The notes beneath the pieces were generated by a model, which was not told the DNA's origin, did not search any database, and worked only from the letters and a program-made list of their open reading frames with translations. 56,206 bases of DNA from an uncultured Eubacteriales bacterium. GTDB taxonomy: Bacteria > Bacillota > Clostridia > Oscillospirales > CAG-272. Location of the stretch: positions 1-56,206 of the forward strand of contig CAKRQU010000011.1 in NCBI GenBank assembly GCA_934394585.1, given 5' to 3'. Shown here in pieces: positions 33,058 to 42,611 of the stretch (its first letter is position 1; every line of letters starts with the position of its first letter). Made by a program: the position numbers and the translations under genes.

Positions 33058-33732
33058 TTATCTGAAATTTGTTTTTTTATCGTCGAGATAAACTGCCGTG
33101 CGGCAGATATCGCTGTCTGCATCCGCGGGGAATTCCTCCGCCGCGCGCATGATGCATTCTATCGGAAAGCGCGGATTTACAAATTCGTTTTCCGTAGAGG
33201 AGAGCAGTATATCCAGCTTTACGAAATCGCCGCCGCAGGTGCATGAAACGAGATCACACATCGGCGCTATATCCACGGTTTTTATTCCCGCTTTTGAATT
33301 TTTCTCTATTATCATAGGCGACCTGAAAACCGCTTCTATCTTTTCTTTTGTCGCAAAATCGGCGCCGTTTGCTTCGATTTTAATATCATAGCGCGACCAT
33401 TTTATATCCGAAAGACGGCTTTGCGGCTCGTAAGCCTCGAGCGCATGCAGTCCCGTGGGAAAAGCATTATTGAGCGCGCGGCATATTTCTTCGCCCGGCA
33501 CATCCTCGGTTATTTTGAAATCCATAAATCCGCACATGTCGGAAACGCCGACGGAAAGCGGCAGAGAAAATACCGTTTTCGGATGCGGATTAAATCCCAT
33601 GGTATACCATATCGGCAGTTTTGAGCGGATAAAAGCCGCTTTCATCGTCCTGTTCAGATCGAGGTGCGAGATGAATTTCAGCGCGCCTGTTTTGGAAAAC
33701 ATCACTCTTATTTTTTTGCTTTCGGACACCAT
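33058..33732 (-). CDS. Radical SAM-linked protein, DUF2344 (TIGR03936 type)
   Basis: A 224-residue protein of the DUF2344 family, known to occur either fused to or next to TIGR03960 radical SAM proteins. The conserved N-terminal block is IRVMFSKTGALKFISHLDL, followed by FIRSKLPIWYTMGFNPHPK. It overlaps the upstream radical SAM gene by 25 bases, confirming the pair. The biochemical role is unknown; a link to RNA modification or ribosome-related maturation has been suggested by its frequent location near rne/rng and rplU, which are not in this window. Confidence 0.88.
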   Translation of the reverse strand: MVSESKKIRVMFSKTGALKFISHLDLNRTMKAAFIRSKLPIWYTMGFNPHPKTVFSLPLSVGVSDMCGFMDFKITEDVPGEEICRALNNAFPTGLHALEAYEPQSRLSDIKWSRYDIKIEANGADFATKEKIEAVFRSPMIIEKNSKAGIKTVDIAPMCDLVSCTCGGDFVKLDILLSSTENEFVNPRFPIECIMRAAEEFPADADSDICRTAVYLDDKKTNFR

Positions 33733-35555
33733 CTGTTTTTACCTCCCAGCGAATTTGCGCCGCATCCGCTGCATGCATTGCGGCAATTTTCCGTCGTTTT
33801 TCCTTCATGGGCGCGATGACGCTCGCGAAGCAGAAATTCCTTTGTCACGCCGATATCTATTATATCCCACGGGAGAACCTCGTCCTCGCCGAATTCACGG
33901 TTTGCGTAAAATGCCGGATCTATGCCCACCGCGCTGAAAACATCCAGCCATTTGTCGTAGTCGAAATGCTCCTCCCAGCTGTCAAATTTCATTCCGCGGC
34001 GGTGTGCTTCTTCCATGGCTGCACAGAGCTTTCTGTCGCCGCGGGCAAAAACAGCCTCTATGCGGCTTACTTTTGCGTCGTGATAATTGTATTTCACTTT
34101 TCTGTCCTTTATCATGCCGTCGAGATAATGCTGCTTTCTTTCAAGCTCTGCCATATCGCATTGCGGTTCCCACTGAAAAGGAGTGAAGGGTTTCGGTATA
34201 AAGCACGCGGCGGAAATGGTGACGAGCGGCGCTTTGCGCGGTCTGTCCGGCGTCTGATAGTATGTTTCGATTACGCTCTCGGCAACCTCGTATATTCCGT
34301 CGAGATCGGCGTCGGTTTCCGTCGGCAGACCCTGCATGAAATAGAGCTTCACCTGACTTTTTCCGCCGGAAAAAGCCACGCGGCAGGCGCGGAGCAAATC
34401 TTCCTTTGCGAGATTTTTGTTTATTACGTCGCGCAGGCGCTGAGTGCCTGCCTCCGGAGCGAAAGTCAGCCCTCCCGCGCGGACACTGGAAACTTTGTCC
34501 ATCAGTTCTTTTGTAAAGCTGTCGGCACGAAGCGACGGGAGCGAAAGCGAAATTTTGCGTTCGTTTGTCCATTCGAGCAGCCTGTCCGTCAGCTCGTTTA
34601 TATCGGAGTAGTCGCTGATGCTCAGCGATATCAGAGATATATCGTCATATCCCGTGCAGTCCGCGAGCACCTGCCCCTGGCGGCAGAGCGTTTCCACGGA
34701 TTTTTCGCGGACGGGGCGATAAATCATTCCCGCCTGGCAAAAGCGGCATCCGCGTATGCATCCGCGGTATACTTCCAGCATTATGCGGTCATGCACCGTA
34801 TCTATAAAAGGCATTACCACCTTTTCGGGGAAACGCGCTTTGTCCATATCTTTTATTATGCGTTTTCTTATTTTTGTCGGGATATCGTCGTATTTCGGAA
34901 TATATCTTTTCACCGTGCCGTCGTCATTGTATTCCACGGAGTAAAACGACGGAACATAAAAGCCCTCGTGCGTGGCACATTCGCGTAAGAAATCTTCTTT
35001 TACAAATCCTTTTTTCTTATGCTTTATGTAAATCTCGGCGAGCTCGTCCATTTCCTCTTCGCCCTCGCCGATAAGACACAGATCTATGAAATCCGCCATA
35101 GGCTCCGCATTGTATGTGCAGGGACCGCCGCATACCACTATAGGCATGCTCTCATCTCTGTCGGCGGAACGTATCGGCACGCCCGCGAGCGAAAGCATAT
35201 TCAGCATATTTGTATAGCAGAGCTCGTACTGAAGAGTAAATCCTATGAAATCGAAATCGCGGAGCGGATCGCCGCTTTCCAGCGCGAAAAGAGGGATATC
35301 GTATTCCCGCATATATTTTTCCATATCGGTCCACGGCGCGTATACACGCTCGCACCATGTATCGTCGCGCGCATTGAGCACATCATAGAGTATGCGCACG
35401 CCGAGATTTGACATACCTATCTCGTAGGTATCGGGAAAGCAGAATGCAAAACGCATGCTTATTTTGCTTTTGTCTTTTATCGTCTGTCCCCATTCGCCGC
35501 CGGTATAGCGCGCGGGCTTTTCCACTTTTTTCAGTATTTTCTCCGGTATCGACAT
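33708..35555 (-). CDS. TIGR03960-type B12-binding/radical SAM protein
   Basis: A 615-residue protein with an N-terminal cobalamin-binding-like Rossmann region (about 35-200, including FCFPDTYEIGMSNLGVRILY) and a radical SAM domain with the 4Fe-4S cysteines C266-x3-C270-x2-C273 in EVYRGCIRGCRFCQAG. The C-terminus has a further cysteine group, CSGCGANSLGGKNRWC. It is the partner of the overlapping DUF2344 gene; its reaction is not established. Start ATG 35555 is preceded by GAGGA. It lies 30 bases after addB. Confidence 0.88.
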   Translation of the reverse strand: MSIPEKILKKVEKPARYTGGEWGQTIKDKSKISMRFAFCFPDTYEIGMSNLGVRILYDVLNARDDTWCERVYAPWTDMEKYMREYDIPLFALESGDPLRDFDFIGFTLQYELCYTNMLNMLSLAGVPIRSADRDESMPIVVCGGPCTYNAEPMADFIDLCLIGEGEEEMDELAEIYIKHKKKGFVKEDFLRECATHEGFYVPSFYSVEYNDDGTVKRYIPKYDDIPTKIRKRIIKDMDKARFPEKVVMPFIDTVHDRIMLEVYRGCIRGCRFCQAGMIYRPVREKSVETLCRQGQVLADCTGYDDISLISLSISDYSDINELTDRLLEWTNERKISLSLPSLRADSFTKELMDKVSSVRAGGLTFAPEAGTQRLRDVINKNLAKEDLLRACRVAFSGGKSQVKLYFMQGLPTETDADLDGIYEVAESVIETYYQTPDRPRKAPLVTISAACFIPKPFTPFQWEPQCDMAELERKQHYLDGMIKDRKVKYNYHDAKVSRIEAVFARGDRKLCAAMEEAHRRGMKFDSWEEHFDYDKWLDVFSAVGIDPAFYANREFGEDEVLPWDIIDIGVTKEFLLRERHRAHEGKTTENCRNACSGCGANSLGGKNRWCPKAKK

Positions 35556-35585
35556 GTAAATTTTCCTCCTCGGATATGTCTTTTT

Positions 35586-38500
35586 CTATTTTGCGAAATT
35601 TTTCTTTTTGTTTGCCGTGCGGCATACGGCTCTGTTTTTGCAGTATGCGCAGGGATCGGTATCGGCATCGGTTTCCGGCATGGCATTTGCTTCTCCCGAG
35701 CGGAGCTTTGCCGCAAAGGAAAGCACGGTGTTTTTTACATCGTCCTCCAGCGCGTCGAATTCTTCCGCTGAAAGCAGACCTTTGCCGGAGGCGAGATTTT
35801 TCTCAGTTATCGGGATAAAACGCCCCGCAAGATCGTTTTCCATCTCGCGCAGTATTTTTTCGTCGTTTATGAGTATTCCGCTCTTTGCCGGAACGAAATC
35901 GTCGTTTTCTTCTTCGCCGAGCGCGGCTTTTTTATTCGGTGATTTTATGCATACGTAAAGCACGCCTGCGGGGATGGGCTTTTTGCCGTATTTTTTATCT
36001 CCGTTTTCGCACACGGAAAAAAGATACAGCAGCATCTGCAAATCAAAGCCGCGGCGGATTTTTTCCATATCAAATGTTTTGGAGCCTGTTTTGTAATCGG
36101 CTATGCGGACGTAGAGCTTTCCTTCCTCGTCCTCGTACATATCCACGCGGTCTATTTTGCCGCTCAGGCGGACTCTGCCGTTTTCATCCTCGAGTTTTAC
36201 GGGAGCTATATTTTCCGCGCCGATATCTATTTTTATTTCGTAATCGACGGGGCGGAAACCGCTTTCGTCAAATTCCTTTGCCGCATCGGTGACGAAAACG
36301 CGCGCGCTTTCGCAGAGCCTGTCCGCCACGTGACGCAGATTTCCCGTCACGGCTTCATCTCCGCCCATGGTTTTGGCGAGATATTCTTTTGCGCAGGCGT
36401 GAATGTAGCCGTCTATTTTCGCTTCGTCGCGCTCGCCTGAGGAAACGGCATACCGAACGCCTTTTTCCAGCATTTTGTGCATGAAATTTCCTATATCGAG
36501 GCTGCCGAATTTTATTTTTGAGCAGTCGTTTATTTTCAGCTCGTAATCGCAGAAATACGAAAAATTGCAACGTATGTATTTTTCCAGCCGTGTGTAGCTT
36601 ATATTTACCTTTTCGGGGAAAAGCTCGCCCGTGCATTTTTCGGAAAGCTTTGTATTGCGCGCGGTAAGCGGCTCGTCGATGTATTTCAGCCTGTTTGCAC
36701 AGCTTTCGTCCGAGAGGAAACAGCGGCGCAGTGCTTTGCCGAGATTTCCGCCGATGCGCGCCGCGTATTCCATGGCGGGCAGTCGCCGCTCTATCAGCTC
36801 GCAGACGGGAATGTCGTCAAAACGCTTTTCCGTAACCTCGGGAAACATTTCGAGTATGCGGCGCAGCGGTGCGCATTTCACCGTGGCTTCGCCGCCGCAC
36901 GAACGCGGATAGCTTATAGTTATTCCGCACGAGGCGGAGCATACGGCGGAATAGAAAAAGTAAAGCTCGGTGGCTATGCGGTTTTCCGCTTTTGTGCTTA
37001 TTTCTATGCCCGTTTCGGAAAGCTGCCGCTTTTCATGCTCGGAAAAGAAGCAGTCTTCATGCACGGCAGCAGGGAATATCCCCTCCGCCGCGCCTATAAT
37101 ATATGCGTATTTCGCATTTTCGGAATTTCCGGCGCCCGCCTCCGTTATCAGCACTTCGTCCGTGGAGGTAGGTATATTGCCCACATCTTTGCCCTGTGCC
37201 ATCATTTTCAGCATGAAAGCAAAAGCATCCGCGCCGACGCAGATATCGCCCGAGCAGGCGACGAGGCTGTCCAGCATATCGCATATCACGCCGTATGCCT
37301 GCGAAAGCTCGGCGGCTGTTCCCGCTTCGCCGGCATGCAAAAGAATGTCGCATACGGCATTTGCCCTTTCGGGCAGGCGCATATACGAGAGAAATTCGAA
37401 AAGCACTCTGCAATGCTCGCGCACGCTCTGTTTTTTATTCTGCTCGGCACGATAACGCAGTAGAGGGGAAATTATCAGTTTTTTTGTCGTATTTATCTTT
37501 TCCAGTTTGGAGAGAGAATCTTCGTTGAAAATTTCTCCGTAGCCGTCCGGATTCATTGTCCAGTCCGCGCCGTCGGTAAAGCGCGCGCCGTAAATATTCC
37601 AGCGCGTGATGTATGTTTCAAAAAGGCAGAGCGATTCTTCGTCCGTATCGGGAATGCCCGTTTTGATATAAGAAAGCACATTTTCGAGCGTGAAACCTCG
37701 GCGGCATATATCGAGAGCCGCGAAAACAAAACGCACGGGGGAGAGCCTTGCTATATCGGAGCGCACGGAAAAGAAATACGGTATTTCGTATTTGCGAAGC
37801 ATGGCGTCTATTATGCCCGCATAATCCGCGCCGTGGCGCAGTATTATCGCAAAATCGCGGTAGCGTGCGCCTTCGCGTATTTTTTTCGCTATGTCGCAGG
37901 CTACAAAATCCGCCTCGGCTGTTTTGTCTGCCGCGGAAAAAACACGCAGAGCAGGGCATTTTTCCGTATATTTCGGGGAAACGCCTTCATCATGCCAGAG
38001 ATTGAGCGCGAGATAGGAAAGCTCCGGCGCGGCAAAACGCGGCGCTTCGCGAAGCACCGTATCGGGCAGCACCGTGCAATTGTTTTTGTATGCCAGCGCA
38101 TGCAGGCGGCGGTTTGCCTCGTTTATATCGTAAAAAGGCGTGAGCGCGCTGTCGTAATCCGGGTCATAAGCCATGGAAACATATACATTTTCCGCCGAGC
38201 GGAATATTTCCGAAACTATTTCATATTGCTCCGCCGAAAGAAAGGCAAACGAATCTATAAAAACATCGCATCCGAAAAAGAAATCGGAACCGCGCAGTTT
38301 TTCTCCCGCTTCCGAAAGGGCGGAATCGGGATCGCTGTATTTTTCGGAAACGAGCGCGTCATATTCGGAGCAGATCAGCGCGATATCGGAAAGCTTTTCG
38401 CAAAGTCTTTTGCTTTCGGACAATTTCCCCGATGCTTCCATCAGCGCGGATACGCTTATTTTCCCGTGCTTCATTTCCGTGCGCAGGGAAACCAGCTCGT

Positions 38501-38843
38501 TTACTATATTCGTATCGGAATCGGATATTCCGCCGTAAACGGAAAGCGCAGGGGAAAGCGACGTGAGCGCGCGGCGCATGAGTATTTTTTTTGCGCCCGC
38601 GTCTATATATGTGCGGCATACGCCGCCGTATCTGCGGAAAACGAAATCGCAGAGGCGTTTGAACGTGATGATATCCGTATCCGCACCGAGAAGGCGCTTT
38701 GCCGCCGCCCGCTCGGTATTCACGGCTTCTCTGTCGGGTACGAGAAAATATACATGTCTGCCCTCGGAAACGGCTTTTTCAGCCGTTTCGAAAAGCCATT
38801 CGGTTTTTCCCGAGCCGCTTCTGCCGTAAATAAATTTTACCAT
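35586..38843 (-). CDS. addB: ATP-dependent helicase/nuclease subunit B
   Basis: A 1085-residue subunit of the AddAB complex, which resects double-strand breaks for RecA-dependent repair. An N-terminal Walker-like GRSGSGKTEWL lies at 7-17. The C-terminal RecB-type nuclease has RIADYKTGSKTF, and iron-sulfur cysteines flank it: RCNFSYFCDYE on one side and DPCAYCKNRAVC on the other, the AddB arrangement. The start at 38843 follows AAGGA; a longer frame from 38879 overlaps the upstream gene. In most Bacillota addB and addA are adjacent; here addA lies about 6.6 kb away on the other strand. Confidence 0.92.
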   Translation of the reverse strand: MVKFIYGRSGSGKTEWLFETAEKAVSEGRHVYFLVPDREAVNTERAAAKRLLGADTDIITFKRLCDFVFRRYGGVCRTYIDAGAKKILMRRALTSLSPALSVYGGISDSDTNIVNELVSLRTEMKHGKISVSALMEASGKLSESKRLCEKLSDIALICSEYDALVSEKYSDPDSALSEAGEKLRGSDFFFGCDVFIDSFAFLSAEQYEIVSEIFRSAENVYVSMAYDPDYDSALTPFYDINEANRRLHALAYKNNCTVLPDTVLREAPRFAAPELSYLALNLWHDEGVSPKYTEKCPALRVFSAADKTAEADFVACDIAKKIREGARYRDFAIILRHGADYAGIIDAMLRKYEIPYFFSVRSDIARLSPVRFVFAALDICRRGFTLENVLSYIKTGIPDTDEESLCLFETYITRWNIYGARFTDGADWTMNPDGYGEIFNEDSLSKLEKINTTKKLIISPLLRYRAEQNKKQSVREHCRVLFEFLSYMRLPERANAVCDILLHAGEAGTAAELSQAYGVICDMLDSLVACSGDICVGADAFAFMLKMMAQGKDVGNIPTSTDEVLITEAGAGNSENAKYAYIIGAAEGIFPAAVHEDCFFSEHEKRQLSETGIEISTKAENRIATELYFFYSAVCSASCGITISYPRSCGGEATVKCAPLRRILEMFPEVTEKRFDDIPVCELIERRLPAMEYAARIGGNLGKALRRCFLSDESCANRLKYIDEPLTARNTKLSEKCTGELFPEKVNISYTRLEKYIRCNFSYFCDYELKINDCSKIKFGSLDIGNFMHKMLEKGVRYAVSSGERDEAKIDGYIHACAKEYLAKTMGGDEAVTGNLRHVADRLCESARVFVTDAAKEFDESGFRPVDYEIKIDIGAENIAPVKLEDENGRVRLSGKIDRVDMYEDEEGKLYVRIADYKTGSKTFDMEKIRRGFDLQMLLYLFSVCENGDKKYGKKPIPAGVLYVCIKSPNKKAALGEEENDDFVPAKSGILINDEKILREMENDLAGRFIPITEKNLASGKGLLSAEEFDALEDDVKNTVLSFAAKLRSGEANAMPETDADTDPCAYCKNRAVCRTANKKKNFAK

Positions 38844-38857
38844 TTCGCTATCCTTTC

Positions 38858-39553
38858 TCAGTAAATGTGTATTCCGCATATACCTCTGCGGCGCAGATAT
38901 TTTTTCAGCCTGTAGTAATAGCCTGTGTAGATATAGAAAATATTATCGTCACAGCGCGATGCGCATACGTCTTTTGCCGTGAATACCGAGTCGCATACGA
39001 CAAATATCACGGCATTTTCTCCGAGATGCGCGAGTGTATCGCGATAATATTTTTCACTGCGGTCGTGGCGTATGTGAAAATAGACATAGATTTTTTTATC
39101 GCGGAGATATTCGGTAAAAAAGCTGTTCCATTTACCGGAAAGAGCGAGCGACAAAAGAAATGTCACGAGCGCGATAATCGCCAGCACAGGCAAAACGGAA
39201 AGAAATATACCCGCCGCCACGATGAACACCACGCTTCCCTGGAAAAGCAGAAAGGCATATCTTACCGTTTTCAGAAAATTGGATGCGAAAATATATTTGC
39301 GGAAAACAAACGAGGTTTTGTCATATATGGCATAAGCCGCTGTGCTTTTGAATTTCAGCAGCATATAGGCGAAATATCCCGATGAATTTCCCATGCGCGA
39401 TATTCTTCGCATATTCGCTTCGGCGCCGCCGCCTTTTGTTCCGGATAAAACATCCACGCGGTGAGAGAGATATTCCTTTTCGCTTCGCAGCTTTTTGTTT
39501 TCTCGGCGGAGCTTTTTGTTTTCACGGCGCAGGGCGTGCATTTCGTCTTTCAT
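38858..39553 (-). CDS. Membrane protein with N-terminal coiled coil, unknown function
   Basis: A 231-residue protein I do not recognise. Residues 1-35 form a strongly charged coiled coil with a heptad-like repeat (LRRENKKLRRENKKLRSEKEY). Two hydrophobic segments follow near residues 100-135. The C-terminal ~90 residues look like a soluble alpha/beta domain (IYVYFHIRHDRSEKYY...VIFVVCDSVF). ATG 39553 follows GGAGG. It is 14 bases before addB and probably co-transcribed. Confidence 0.7.
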   Translation of the reverse strand: MKDEMHALRRENKKLRRENKKLRSEKEYLSHRVDVLSGTKGGGAEANMRRISRMGNSSGYFAYMLLKFKSTAAYAIYDKTSFVFRKYIFASNFLKTVRYAFLLFQGSVVFIVAAGIFLSVLPVLAIIALVTFLLSLALSGKWNSFFTEYLRDKKIYVYFHIRHDRSEKYYRDTLAHLGENAVIFVVCDSVFTAKDVCASRCDDNIFYIYTGYYYRLKKYLRRRGICGIHIY

Positions 39554-39577
39554 AGTGTTCCTCCGGGGTCTGAAAAT

Positions 39578-40405
39578 TTATTTCCCTTTTTCACGGTTTT
39601 CGAAAAGGGCGAGATTTCGCAGTATCGTATTTCTGCCGCGCCACGAAAATGCGCGCGTGGCAAATTCCGCATCGCTCATCGAATTTATTTTTTCGCTTGT
39701 GAGAAAGTCTATTCTGTCATGCAGAAAAAAATCCACGGGAGTTTTCACATTGCCGTCAAGCACGCGCTTTATGAGCGGGCAGCTTGTCTGGCATATATCG
39801 CAACCCCATGCACTGCCGTTTTTCAGAATATAATTTTGCTCCGCCTCGGTGAGCGCGCCTTTTTTCTGCGTTACGGCGGAAAGACAATCCATGCCGCTTT
39901 CCGTCATGGGGCAGGCGGCTTTGCATCTGCCGCAGTGCAGGCAGCCTTTCGGCTCGGTTTTATGTGGGATATATCCCAGTTCCTCTGCGGGCATCTCGGA
40001 AAGTATCTCTCCTATGAAAACGAAAGAGCCGTATTTTTCGTTTATCAGCACGTGATTGTCGCCTATTATGCCCAGTCCCGCGCATGCCGCAGTATAGGTT
40101 TCGGAAAGTGGAGATTTGTCGGCAAAGCCGTAAAAAGGCGTTTTATATCTGCCCTCAAGCGCGGCACATACCCGCCCGAAAAGCCCGTCGCAGAAAAGAT
40201 GATAATCGCGGCTGCGAGCATAAAGAGAAATATTGCCGGCGGCATTTCCCGCTATGTACGGAATGAGAAAAATAACGGCGCTTTTTATCCTTTTCGGGTC
40301 CGCGCATTTCCGCGCTATGAAATCGGGACGCGCCACACTGCATTTTTCAAATGGAAGCACGGAAAAATATTCTATATTTTCTTTCGCAAAAATCTCTTTT
40401 ATCAT
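39578..40405 (-). CDS. QueG-like epoxyqueuosine reductase family protein
   Basis: A 275-residue protein with two 4Fe-4S binding groups, GCLHCGRCKAACPM and WGCDICQTSCPL, and the family segment CAGLGIIGDNHVLIN where QueG has GLGWIGKN. QueG reduces epoxyqueuosine to queuosine at the tRNA wobble position, with cobalamin. It is slightly short (QueG about 300-380), so a divergent function is possible. The start is ambiguous: ATG 40405 or a TTG two codons earlier, with no strong ribosome site; a promoter lies upstream at 40484-40511. It heads the long minus-strand run. Confidence 0.78.
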   Translation of the reverse strand: MIKEIFAKENIEYFSVLPFEKCSVARPDFIARKCADPKRIKSAVIFLIPYIAGNAAGNISLYARSRDYHLFCDGLFGRVCAALEGRYKTPFYGFADKSPLSETYTAACAGLGIIGDNHVLINEKYGSFVFIGEILSEMPAEELGYIPHKTEPKGCLHCGRCKAACPMTESGMDCLSAVTQKKGALTEAEQNYILKNGSAWGCDICQTSCPLIKRVLDGNVKTPVDFFLHDRIDFLTSEKINSMSDAEFATRAFSWRGRNTILRNLALFENREKGK

Positions 40406-40435
40406 GGTCAAAAATCCAACTTTTTCAAAAAAATC

Positions 40436-40464
40436 TTGATATTTATAACAATATATGGTAGAAT
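40436..40464 (+). promoter_or_regulatory. Sigma-A promoter of the topoisomerase genes
   Basis: TTGATA at 40436-40441 and TAGAAT at 40459-40464 with a 17-base spacer. Transcription would start near 40471 and run through the opposing promoter at 40484-40511. Confidence 0.72.
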
Positions 40465-40483
40465 AAATTAAACTACTATACTA

Positions 40484-40511
40484 ATTATACCGATTTTTGC
40501 AAATAAATCAA
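40484..40511 (-). promoter_or_regulatory. Sigma-A promoter of the QueG-like gene
   Basis: On the minus strand, TTGATT (complement of 40506-40511) and TATAAT (complement of 40484-40489) with a 16-base spacer. Its start point would fall near 40477, so the two promoters face each other with almost coincident start sites. Confidence 0.72.
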
Positions 40512-40589
40512 CATAATATCATAAATTTCCCGCACTGCGGCTGAAAAATATTATGCGGCGGGCAAACGCGAGAGGAGCTTTTTTGTAAT

Positions 40590-42590
40590 ATGGCAAACAA
40601 AGGCAAGGATTACGGAAATAACAGCATATCTTCGATAAAGGGCGCGGACAGAGTACGCCTACGTCCCGCCGTTATTTTCGGCTCGGACGGAATAGACGGC
40701 TGCCGCCATTCCGTTTTCGAAATAGTATCGAATGCCGTCGATGAAGCGGGCGCCGGATACGGAAACGTGATAAACGTGACCGCGTATAAAGATTTCAGCA
40801 TAAAAGTAGAGGATTTCGGTCGCGGCGTGCCGCTCGGATATAACGAAGCCGAGGGCAGATACAACTGGGAGCTCGTTTACTGCGAGCTTTATGCGGGCGG
40901 AAAATACAATGTGGGCGAAAAGGATTCGTCATACGAATTTTCTCTCGGTCTGAACGGACTCGGCGCCGCCTCCACGCAGTACGCCTCGGAATTTATGCAG
41001 GTGCGTTCATATCGCGACGGCGAAATGTATGAAATGAATTTCAGACGCGGCTGTCCCGTGGGCAATCTCACGGCGACGCCCCTTACGAAAAAAGACAAAA
41101 AAACCGGCACCACCGTATACTGGAAACCCGATTCCGAGGTTTTCACGGATATAAACGTGGGCAGGGAATATTACATCACCATGCTCGACAGGCAGGCTAT
41201 GGTAAATCCCGGTGTGCATTTCAATTTCTCGTGGGAAAATGAAGACGGCACATTCGAAACGCATGAATATTACTATGAAAACGGGATAGCAGACTATATA
41301 GCCGCGGCGGCGGGCGAAACTTCCATTACCGCGCCGGTGGTATGGCGCATGCAGGACAAAGGCAGAGATTGCGACAACCGCGCCGAATACCGCCTGAAGG
41401 CACAGATAGCTTTCTGCTTTTCAAATACGACGCATCTCACGGAATATTATCACAATTCCAGCTATCTCGAATACGGTGGCTCGCCCGATCGCGCCGTCCG
41501 CGCCGCTTTTGTCTATGCGATAGACAAATACCTGCGCCAGACGGGAAAATATACGAAAAGCGAGCAGAAAATAAGCTATGCGGATATTGCCGATTGCCTG
41601 ATACTCATCATCAGCAGCTTTTCCACGCAGGCTTCCTACGAAAATCAGACGAAAAAGAGCATCACCAATACGTTTATCCAGGAATCGCTGACAAACTTCA
41701 TGAAGGAAAATCTGGAGCTTTATTTCCGCGAAAAACCGATGGAGGCGGACAAGATAGCCGCGCAGGTGCTGATAAACAAGCGCAGCCGCGAGGAAGCCGA
41801 AAATACCCGCGTGAGCGCCAAGAAAAAGATGGCGACGGCAAACGACGTGACAAACCGCATAAATAAATTTGTTTCCTGCCGTTCCAAAGACCCTACGCGC
41901 AGGGAGCTTTATATAGTGGAGGGCGATTCGGCTCTCACCTCGGTAAAGCTGGGCAGAGATGCGGAATTTCAGGCGATAATCCCAGTGCGCGGAAAAACTC
42001 TGAACTGCCTGAAAAGCACATACAAAAAGATACTCGAAAGCGATATCATAATGGATCTCGTAAATGCCATAGGTTGCGGCATGGAAACCGAGAGCGGGCA
42101 CAAGGAAAACAAAAAATCGCCGATGGCTTTCGACCGCTCGGCACTGCGCTGGAGCAAAATAATAATATGCACAGATGCCGACGAGGACGGATACCAGATA
42201 AGAACACTGCTTCTCACGCTTTTTTACAGGCTTTTGCCGAAGCTGGTGGATGAGGGGCTGGTTTTCATAGCGGAATCGCCGCTCTATGAAATAACATACA
42301 AAGACGAAACGTATTTTGCCTACGACGAGAAGGAAAAAGCCGAAATAACGGCAAAGCTCGGCGACGTGAAATATTCCGTCCAGCGTTCAAAAGGTCTTGG
42401 CGAAAACGAGCCGGAAATGATGTGGAAAACCACGATGAATCCCGCCACGCGCCGCCTCATCCAGATATGTCCCGACGACAAGGAGGCGACGGATTATATA
42501 TTCGATACGCTTCTCGGCGACAATCTGAAGGAACGCAAAGCATTTATAGCGAAAAACGGAAAATATTATTTCGGTCAGGCTGATATATAA
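40590..42590 (+). CDS. Type IIA DNA topoisomerase subunit B (ParE/GyrB-like)
   Basis: A 666-residue ATPase subunit of a type IIA topoisomerase. GHKL ATP-site residues are present: E44 in VFEIVSNAVDEA with N48, D75 in EDFGRGVP, and LNGLGAAS. The TOPRIM metal residues are E444 (EGDSA) and D529/D531/D533 (DADEDG). The usual EGDSAGGSA is EGDSALTSV here and DADVDG is DADEDG, so this is a divergent subgroup rather than housekeeping GyrB. It lies 21 bases before the A subunit gene. The ribosome site is weak (GAGAGGAG about 12-19 bases upstream). Topoisomerase IV-like decatenation is the likely role, not proven by sequence. Confidence 0.85.
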   Translation: MANKGKDYGNNSISSIKGADRVRLRPAVIFGSDGIDGCRHSVFEIVSNAVDEAGAGYGNVINVTAYKDFSIKVEDFGRGVPLGYNEAEGRYNWELVYCELYAGGKYNVGEKDSSYEFSLGLNGLGAASTQYASEFMQVRSYRDGEMYEMNFRRGCPVGNLTATPLTKKDKKTGTTVYWKPDSEVFTDINVGREYYITMLDRQAMVNPGVHFNFSWENEDGTFETHEYYYENGIADYIAAAAGETSITAPVVWRMQDKGRDCDNRAEYRLKAQIAFCFSNTTHLTEYYHNSSYLEYGGSPDRAVRAAFVYAIDKYLRQTGKYTKSEQKISYADIADCLILIISSFSTQASYENQTKKSITNTFIQESLTNFMKENLELYFREKPMEADKIAAQVLINKRSREEAENTRVSAKKKMATANDVTNRINKFVSCRSKDPTRRELYIVEGDSALTSVKLGRDAEFQAIIPVRGKTLNCLKSTYKKILESDIIMDLVNAIGCGMETESGHKENKKSPMAFDRSALRWSKIIICTDADEDGYQIRTLLLTLFYRLLPKLVDEGLVFIAESPLYEITYKDETYFAYDEKEKAEITAKLGDVKYSVQRSKGLGENEPEMMWKTTMNPATRRLIQICPDDKEATDYIFDTLLGDNLKERKAFIAKNGKYYFGQADI

Positions 42591-42611
42591 TGACACCGAA
42601 AGGAGAAAGCA

